Positions 58,598 to 64,000 of a stretch of 64,000 bases of DNA are shown piece by piece. The notes below the pieces were generated by a model that saw nothing but the letters and a program-made list of their open reading frames with translations, was not told the DNA's origin and ran no database searches. Origin of the DNA: Anaeroplasmataceae bacterium (GTDB lineage Bacteria > Bacillota_I > Bacilli_A > Acholeplasmatales > Anaeroplasmataceae); assembly GCA_029057785.1 (NCBI GenBank), contig JAIDZC010000018.1, positions 1 to 64,000 on the forward strand. The letters run 5' to 3'. Both the position numbers and the translations under genes were made by a program. How positions within the stretch are numbered: the first letter of the stretch is position 1; each line of letters starts with the position of its first letter.

Positions 58598-61500
58598 ATG
58601 AAAAAAATAAAAATTATTATTTCATTAATCTTTATTGTATTCTTTGTTGTGCTTTTTTCTTCTTGTGAAAAAAAGCATACGCACAACTATTCTGCAGAAT
58701 GGACTATAGACAAGGAAGCAACCTGTACAGAAGTAGGAAGTAAATCTCATCACTGTTTAGGTTGTAATGAAAATATTGATGTTACAGAAATACCTGTGAT
58801 AGACCATAGTTACGGAAGTTGGAAAACAACGAAAGAACCAACTGAAGAAACTACAGGCTTAAAAGAAAGAGAATGTAGTAAATGCCACTATAAAGAAACA
58901 GAAGCATTACCAGTTTTAGATCATACGCACAACTATTCTACAGAATGGACCATAGACAAAGAAGCAACCTGTACAGAAGTGGGAAGTAAATCACATCATT
59001 GTTTAGGCTGTAGTGAAAAAATAGATATTACAGAAATACCAATGATAGACCACAGTTATGGAAGTTGGACAACAACGAAAGAACCAACTGAAGAAACTAC
59101 AGGCTTGAAAGAAAGAGAATGTAGTAGTTGTCATAATAAAGAAACTAAAACAATACCAGCGTTAGACCATACACACAACTATTCTACAGAATGGACAATA
59201 GATAAGGAAGCCACTTGTACGAAGGCTGGAAGTAAATCCCATCATTGCTTAGGCTGTGATGCCAAGGCAGATATCACCACTATACCATCTCTTGGTCATA
59301 GTTTTGAAAACTGGATTTTAACAGTTGAGCCAAGCTTAAACTCTAGAGGCTTGTTAACTAGAGTTTGTGAGAGCAATTCAGATCATAAAGAAACTTATGT
59401 TATGCCTATATTAAATAAGATAGATTATTCTTATTATCTAATTGGATCTTCGCTTTGTGATGAAGCAGGATTAGAAAAATATATTTTCACAAAGGACGGA
59501 GATGTATTTGAGTTTACAAATGAAGTCAAACCACTAGATCATAGTTTTGGAGAATGGATTACGACAACAGAGCCAACCGAAGAAACAGAAGGATTAAAAG
59601 AAAGAGAATGTAGCACATGTCATACTAAAGAAATAGAGACTCTTCCAATGTTAGACCATCTTCATAATTATTCCAATGAATGGGTAATGGATAAGGAGCC
59701 GACCTGTTTAGAAGCGGGAAGCAAATCCCACCATTGTTTAGAGTGTGATTCAAAGACAGATATTACACCTATCCCAGCATTAGGTCATAGCTTTGGAAAC
59801 TGGGTAGTAACAATGCATCCAGATTGTACCTCCTATGGTCTATTGACTAGAGTATGTAGTATTAATTCAAGCCATAAGGAAACATACTTATTGCATGAAT
59901 TTAATAAAGTAGATTATCAATATCAATTAGAGAAAAGCCCACTATGTGATGAGGCAGGCTTAGAAAAATATATTTTCATTAAAGATGGAGACATATTTGA
60001 GTTTACAAATGAAATTGAAGCCACAGGACATAGTTTTGGAGAATGGACCACAACAAAGGAACCAACAGAGACAGCTACAGGAATAAAAGAAAGAGAATGT
60101 AGTGGATGTCATATTAAAGAAACACAAACTCTTCCAGTATTAGAGCATGTACATAAGTACTCCTCTGAGTGGACAATAGATATAGAGGCTACCTGCACAA
60201 AGATAGGAAGTAAATCACATCATTGTTTAGGCTGTGAAGATAAAATAGACATTACTGAAATTCCAATGCTTGACCATAGTTTTGGAGTGTGGATTATAAC
60301 AAAAGAAGCAACAGAAGAATCTGAAGGCTCAAGGGAAAGAGAATGTGCTGCTTGTCATTTCAAAGAAACAGAGATCATACCTATATTAAGTCATACACAT
60401 AATTATTCTTCTGACTGGATTATTGATAAGGCAGCCACCTGTACAGAAACCGGAAGCAAATCTTATCATTGCCTAGGATGTGGAAATAAGAAAGATATCA
60501 CCTCTATTCCAGCAACTGGTCATAGTTTTGGAAGCTGGACATTAATAACAGAACCAAGCTTTTCTTCTGAAGGCTTATTAACTCGAGTTTGTAGCAGTGA
60601 TTCAAATCATAAGAATACCTATATTTTATCAAAGCTTAATGAACAAAATTATAGATATAAATTAGTACAAAGATCATTATGTGATACAAAAGGAATAGAA
60701 AAATATACATTCATTAAGGATGATGATATATTTGAGTTTACAAGAGAACTAGAAGAATTAGGACATAGTTTTGGAAACTGGCAGGTTACAACTGAGCCAA
60801 GTCTAACTTCTACAGGAGTATTAACGAAAGTTTGTAGCAGAGATTCAAATCATAAAGAAACATTTATCTTACCTCTGCTAAATGTAGATGCTTATACTTA
60901 CAGACTTGTATCTAAAGGAACTTGTATCAGACCTAGTAGTGAAACCTATGAATATAAGAAAGATAATCAAACCTTTAAATTTTATGTAGGTCAACTTACT
61001 TCTCATTCTACTGGAGCTAATTTGTACTATAATGAAACTATACATTGGGCTTTATGTAGTGTTTGTGGTAGTCCAATAGAAGCTAATCATGATTTTATAG
61101 ATGACGATTGTTCTAACTGTAATTATAATAAAGTCCTTGGAACGAAGGGTTTACTTTATGTGGAGAATACTGCTCAGGGATATACAGTTCGTAAAGGAAC
61201 TGTTCAAGATTTAACCATCATAATACCTGAAAAGTATAATAACCTACCTGTAGTAAACATATCCTCTTTTTCTAGTAGCAAAATTGTTAGCATTGTGATA
61301 CCAAAAAGTGTAACAAGTATACAATCCAATGCATTCAGTGATTGTAGCAAACTAGTAAATGTTTATTATGAAGGAAGCATAGAGGATTGGTGTAATATAA
61401 ATTTTGCTAGTGATTCTTCAAATCCAATGTATTATGCAAACCATTTCTATTTGAGAAATAATGACAATGCTTGGGAAGAAATCACCAGCATAAATATACC

Positions 61501-63334
61501 ATCTACTATAACGGAAATAGGAAATTATCAATTCTATGGGTTTACATATTTGAGTTCAATAGAAATCCCAAATAGTGTGACAAGTATAGGAAATAGTGCC
61601 TTCTATGCTTGTCACAGTTTAGAAAGCATAGAAATTCCACAAAATGTAACGAGTATAGAAACAGAGACCTTCTATGATTGTAGCAGTCTAGAAAGCATAG
61701 GAATCCCACGAAATGTAACAAGTATAGGAAAACGGGCTTTCTATAGGTGTAGCAGTCTTACAGATTTAATTATTCCAAACAATGTAACAGATATAGGATA
61801 TGATGCTTTCTATAAATGTGATGGTCTTATAAGTGTCTACTATGAAGGAACATTAGAAGAATGGTGTGTTATTCAATTTGGTAATCTTAGTTTGGGTGAT
61901 GAATCAAATCCAATGCATTATGCAAGTCATTTCTATTTAAGAAATAGTAATAATGAATGGGAAGAAATCGCAAGTGATATTGTGATACCAAAAAGTATTA
62001 CAAGTATAGGTGAATATGCTTTCGATGGCTTTAACAATTTAACTAATGTTTATTATGAAGGAACATTGGAAGAATGGTGCAATATAGAATTTGGAAATGT
62101 GAAATCTAGTCCAATGCATTATGCAAGTCATTTCTATCTAAAAAATAGTAACAACGAGTGGGAAGAAATCACAAATGACATTGTGATACCAAAAAGCCTA
62201 ACAACAATAAAGGACTGTGCTTTTGCTGGTTTTAACAATCTAATCAACGTTTACTACGAAGGAACTATAGAAGAATGGTGTAATATAGAATTTAGTGGAT
62301 ATTATGTTTTAGGTAATCCAATGTATTATGCAAGTCATTTCTATATAAGAGATAGTAATAATGAATGGGAAGAAGTTATAAATATTGAGATTCCTGATAC
62401 AATCACAGAAATTGGGCATGCACAATTTGCAGGGTTTAATATGTCTACTCTAACAATTCCTGGAAGTGTTACGAGGATAGATATGATTGCATTTTATAAT
62501 TGCGAAAATCTAACTAAAGTCATTATAGAAGAAGGGGTAGTAGAATTAGGAAGATCTGTATTTGAAGGCTGTAGCAATCTAACGAGTGTTTTCCTTCCAC
62601 AAAGCTTGACCCAGTTTGATATGCTTGGATTTGACAAGTGTGAGAGATTTACATCAGTTTATTATGAAGGAAGTATAGAGGATTGGTGTGCCATTAATTT
62701 CAATAATGTGAGTAAAAATCCAATGTTTTTTGCAAATCGTTTCTATTTGAGAAACAGTAATAATTCTTGGGAGGAACTTACTCATCTTATACTTCCTAAA
62801 AACATTACTACAATAGGAAGTTATCAATTTGCAAAATTTAGTAATGTAATTGCTCTCACTATTCCTAAAACCTTAAAAAGGATAGAAACTGCTGCTTTTC
62901 AAGGTTGGGAATCTCTTACGAATGTTTATTATGAAGGAAGTATTGAAGATTGGCTTCAAATAGAGTTTCCAACAACCTACTCTAATCCAATGATGTATGC
63001 AAGCCATTTATTTGTACAAGGGGAAGACGGAGAATGGATAGAAGTTCAAGAAATTAAAATTCCTTCTAGTATAACACAATTAAAAGCACGAGTATTTTCT
63101 GGCTATACTGCTTCCATAAATATCATAATTCCAGATACTGTTAAATCTATTAGTACATATTCTTTTAGCAATTGTAAAGCTATTGTTTTATGTGAAAGCT
63201 CAAATATTAATGCGACTTGGGAGACAACTTTCAATAATAATAAGGTTTCTCATTATTGGTATAGTGATATAGAACCAACTGGTTCTGGAAACTGGTGGCA
63301 CTATGTAGATGGAGTCCCAGTGATTTGGTCATAA
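58598..63334 (+). CDS. Large surface lipoprotein with His/Cys repeats and BspA-type leucine-rich repeats
   Basis: The N-terminus of this 1578 aa protein (MKKIKIIISLIFIVFFVVLFSSCEK) is a lipoprotein signal with the lipid-bearing Cys at residue 23. Residues about 28-640 carry six copies of a unit H-x-H-x-Y-S-x-E/D-W-x-x-D-x-x-x-T-C-x-x-x-G-S-K-S-x-H-C-L-x-C, each followed by an H-S-x-G-x-W segment, some with E-C-x-x-C-H. CxxC and His pairs could bind metal. Residues about 840-1540 hold BspA/LRR_5 repeats (SIEIPNSVTSIGNSAFYACHSL) alternating with VYYEGSIEDWC ... NPMYYASHFYLRN units. There is no LPxTG; the end (NWWHYVDGVPVIWS) is a GBS-type close. It probably acts in adhesion. Near-identical DNA repeats allow copy-number change. 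Confidence 0.88.
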   Translation: MKKIKIIISLIFIVFFVVLFSSCEKKHTHNYSAEWTIDKEATCTEVGSKSHHCLGCNENIDVTEIPVIDHSYGSWKTTKEPTEETTGLKERECSKCHYKETEALPVLDHTHNYSTEWTIDKEATCTEVGSKSHHCLGCSEKIDITEIPMIDHSYGSWTTTKEPTEETTGLKERECSSCHNKETKTIPALDHTHNYSTEWTIDKEATCTKAGSKSHHCLGCDAKADITTIPSLGHSFENWILTVEPSLNSRGLLTRVCESNSDHKETYVMPILNKIDYSYYLIGSSLCDEAGLEKYIFTKDGDVFEFTNEVKPLDHSFGEWITTTEPTEETEGLKERECSTCHTKEIETLPMLDHLHNYSNEWVMDKEPTCLEAGSKSHHCLECDSKTDITPIPALGHSFGNWVVTMHPDCTSYGLLTRVCSINSSHKETYLLHEFNKVDYQYQLEKSPLCDEAGLEKYIFIKDGDIFEFTNEIEATGHSFGEWTTTKEPTETATGIKERECSGCHIKETQTLPVLEHVHKYSSEWTIDIEATCTKIGSKSHHCLGCEDKIDITEIPMLDHSFGVWIITKEATEESEGSRERECAACHFKETEIIPILSHTHNYSSDWIIDKAATCTETGSKSYHCLGCGNKKDITSIPATGHSFGSWTLITEPSFSSEGLLTRVCSSDSNHKNTYILSKLNEQNYRYKLVQRSLCDTKGIEKYTFIKDDDIFEFTRELEELGHSFGNWQVTTEPSLTSTGVLTKVCSRDSNHKETFILPLLNVDAYTYRLVSKGTCIRPSSETYEYKKDNQTFKFYVGQLTSHSTGANLYYNETIHWALCSVCGSPIEANHDFIDDDCSNCNYNKVLGTKGLLYVENTAQGYTVRKGTVQDLTIIIPEKYNNLPVVNISSFSSSKIVSIVIPKSVTSIQSNAFSDCSKLVNVYYEGSIEDWCNINFASDSSNPMYYANHFYLRNNDNAWEEITSINIPSTITEIGNYQFYGFTYLSSIEIPNSVTSIGNSAFYACHSLESIEIPQNVTSIETETFYDCSSLESIGIPRNVTSIGKRAFYRCSSLTDLIIPNNVTDIGYDAFYKCDGLISVYYEGTLEEWCVIQFGNLSLGDESNPMHYASHFYLRNSNNEWEEIASDIVIPKSITSIGEYAFDGFNNLTNVYYEGTLEEWCNIEFGNVKSSPMHYASHFYLKNSNNEWEEITNDIVIPKSLTTIKDCAFAGFNNLINVYYEGTIEEWCNIEFSGYYVLGNPMYYASHFYIRDSNNEWEEVINIEIPDTITEIGHAQFAGFNMSTLTIPGSVTRIDMIAFYNCENLTKVIIEEGVVELGRSVFEGCSNLTSVFLPQSLTQFDMLGFDKCERFTSVYYEGSIEDWCAINFNNVSKNPMFFANRFYLRNSNNSWEELTHLILPKNITTIGSYQFAKFSNVIALTIPKTLKRIETAAFQGWESLTNVYYEGSIEDWLQIEFPTTYSNPMMYASHLFVQGEDGEWIEVQEIKIPSSITQLKARVFSGYTASINIIIPDTVKSISTYSFSNCKAIVLCESSNINATWETTFNNNKVSHYWYSDIEPTGSGNWWHYVDGVPVIWS

Positions 63335-63377
63335 AAAAAGAAGTAATTTAACCTCTAAATAAGGATAAATAAAATAG

Positions 63378-63432
63378 ACTCTATAAAGTAGACACATTAA
63401 AATGTGAAAATTTTATAGAGCCTTTTATTTTT
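63378..63432 (+). terminator. Terminator of the surface protein gene
   Basis: ACTCTATAAA pairs with TTTTATAGAG, with an inner ACATT/AATGT stem, followed by CCTTTTATTTTT. Confidence 0.7.
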
Positions 63433-63442
63433 AATATAAGAA

Positions 63443-63595
63443 ATGTTGAGAACAGTACTATTTGTTAGCAGGTCAAGATACTTATTGATAAAAAGGCTTG
63501 GACTCGGAAGTTATGAAGAGTACATGGATTACTTGGAGTTTGTGGAAATTCAATTGAAACAAATAGAAAAGACCTTGAATGTAGGACAAGTTTAA
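63443..63595 (+). CDS. 50-codon ORF, possible gene remnant
   Basis: This ORF runs from ATG 63443 to TAA 63593. The second half, GLGSYEEYMDYLEFVEIQLKQIEKTLNVGQV, looks protein-like and helical, but the start has no ribosome site and the last codons lie in a terminator hairpin. It may be the end of a decayed mobile-element gene next to the attachment site. Weakly supported. Confidence 0.25.
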   Translation: MLRTVLFVSRSRYLLIKRLGLGSYEEYMDYLEFVEIQLKQIEKTLNVGQV

Positions 63596-63622
63596 TCATC
63601 CTTATTCAAGGTCTTTTATTTA
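63571..63622 (+). terminator. Terminator near the attachment site
   Basis: GACCTTGAAT (63571-63580) pairs with ATTCAAGGTC (63604-63613), followed by TTTTATTTATAA. Confidence 0.75.
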
Positions 63623-63638
63623 TAATAAAACTAGTTTA

Positions 63639-63667
63639 TTGATAAGTATTATCATTTATGTTATAAT
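63639..63667 (+). promoter_or_regulatory. Forward promoter facing the attachment site
   Basis: TTGATA (63639-63644), 17 bp spacer, TATAAT (63662-63667). It reads rightward, antisense to the tRNA fragment, into the integrated element. Confidence 0.55.
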
Positions 63668-63683
63668 AAACGATATAAAAAAA

Positions 63684-63730
63684 TGGCGACTCGGACAGGA
63701 TTCGAACCTGCGACCGACGGCTTAGAAGCC
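63684..63730 (-). tRNA. 3' half of tRNA-Arg(TCT), displaced by integration (att site)
   Basis: On the minus strand the sequence runs from the anticodon loop CTTCTAA through GCCGT, the T-arm (GCAGGTTCGAATCCTGT) to the acceptor end and an encoded CCA. The 5' half (acceptor strand, D-arm, anticodon 5' stem) is absent; the match breaks just before the anticodon loop at about 63730. It is not a working tRNA gene. It is the attachment-site copy left when an element recombined into tRNA-Arg, with the crossover in the anticodon stem-loop. Confidence 0.88.
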
Positions 63731-64000
63731 AAGTGACCAACATTCAATATCTTATTTTTTCGTTAATATTCTTTATAAAATAGACAATATCTTATAAAAT
63801 AGTTCTCTATAACTTCTATAACTTCTATATCGTTTTAATAATTCATATAAGTTTCCCGTAAAAAATCCCGCACGATTTTTCCCCGCACAATCCCGCATAA
63901 TTTGTTAATTCATCAAGACAAGATCATACATGAATTATTAAGAGATTAAGCCTGTAAAATCGAAAATGTAAAACAACCAACTAATTTAAAATTCTATCAA
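63731..64000. mobile_element. End of an integrated element (prophage or ICE), continuing beyond the window
   Basis: The element begins where tRNA identity stops. No ORF is supported in these 270 bp. The displaced tRNA 3' half lies to the left, so the intact or hybrid tRNA gene and the rest of the element should lie to the right. CCCG-type repeats at 63854-63898 look like integrase arm sites. Confidence 0.7.
63854..63898. repeat. Four CCCG-type direct repeats, probable integrase arm-type sites
   Basis: TCCCGTA (63854), TCCCGCAC (63866), CCCCGCAC (63881) and TCCCGCAT (63891) stand in the same orientation 12, 15 and 10 bp apart, beside an attachment site. Short direct repeats in this place are the usual binding sites for the arm-binding domain of tyrosine integrases. 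Confidence 0.6.

Noticed and set aside
58680-60900. Regularly spaced repeats suggesting a CRISPR array
   Set aside because: The repeats are in frame inside one long coding sequence, about 200-450 bp apart and imperfect, and encode protein repeats.
63443-63595. 50-codon ORF as a confident gene
   Set aside because: There is no ribosome site and the 3' end lies in a terminator; it is listed only as a possible remnant.

Overview
This is a low-G+C bacterial chromosome segment using the standard code (TGA is a stop, TGG is Trp), with strong Shine-Dalgarno sites and sigma-A-type promoters (TTGACA-17-TATAAT). Together with a SAM-I riboswitch, a Mn riboswitch, PduL, a BspA-like surface protein and a pectin-type polysaccharide lyase, it fits a gut-associated Firmicute near the Erysipelotrichia/Bacilli. 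The exact taxon is an inference.

Positions 1 to about 22,710 form a defence and mobility island. From left to right it holds: the edge of a type I restriction hsdS cassette without a start codon beside a tyrosine recombinase; a decayed serine recombinase; a Fic protein with a palindromic operator, paired with an McrB-N/DUF3883 restriction-like protein; a probable free-standing RNA gene; a three-gene unit (STAS/HATPase protein, DUF4325 STAS-like protein, two-TM protein); a helicase-IV-like protein with an inserted nuclease fold, followed by a RES-domain protein; a four-gene operon (SF1B helicase, unknown 476 aa protein, HNH nuclease, Asn/Gln-rich peptide) preceded by an intricate RNA/promoter locus; a cytosolic VWA protein; and a three-gene GHKL ATPase module.

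Positions 22,900 to 38,000 are mostly core genes: HTH regulator, pncC, udk, a structured RNA with a small winged-helix gene and a four-TM protein, then priA-fmt-(HD-like membrane protein)-TSCPD-metK behind a SAM riboswitch, followed by lemA, cobB, an exported SH3b/C39-like protein, an esterase and htpG. Positions 37,700 to 41,600 are accessory: small membrane proteins, a P-loop protein, and a rhamnogalacturonan lyase of foreign base composition.

Positions 41,600 to 47,500 are a metal block. A CsoR-regulated copper ATPase is fused to CopZ, and divergent from it is a P2-type ATPase controlled by a yybP-ykoY manganese riboswitch. Positions 47,600 to 58,200 hold a ParE/Phd toxin-antitoxin pair, a GltD-like oxidoreductase, a pseudouridine synthase, TVP38, DUF1540, a C26 amidotransferase, an AlkD-like protein, TldD/PmbA, PduL and a YlbJ-like membrane protein.

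Positions 58,300 to 63,340 hold a 1578 aa lipoprotein with His/Cys and BspA leucine-rich repeats, with a G10 tract in the spacer of an upstream promoter (possible phase variation). At 63,684 the 3' half of tRNA-Arg(TCT) stands alone, followed by CCCG-type direct repeats. This is the attachment site of an integrated element that starts at about 63,731 and runs out of the window.

All family assignments come from reading motifs in the translated sequence; no database search was run.
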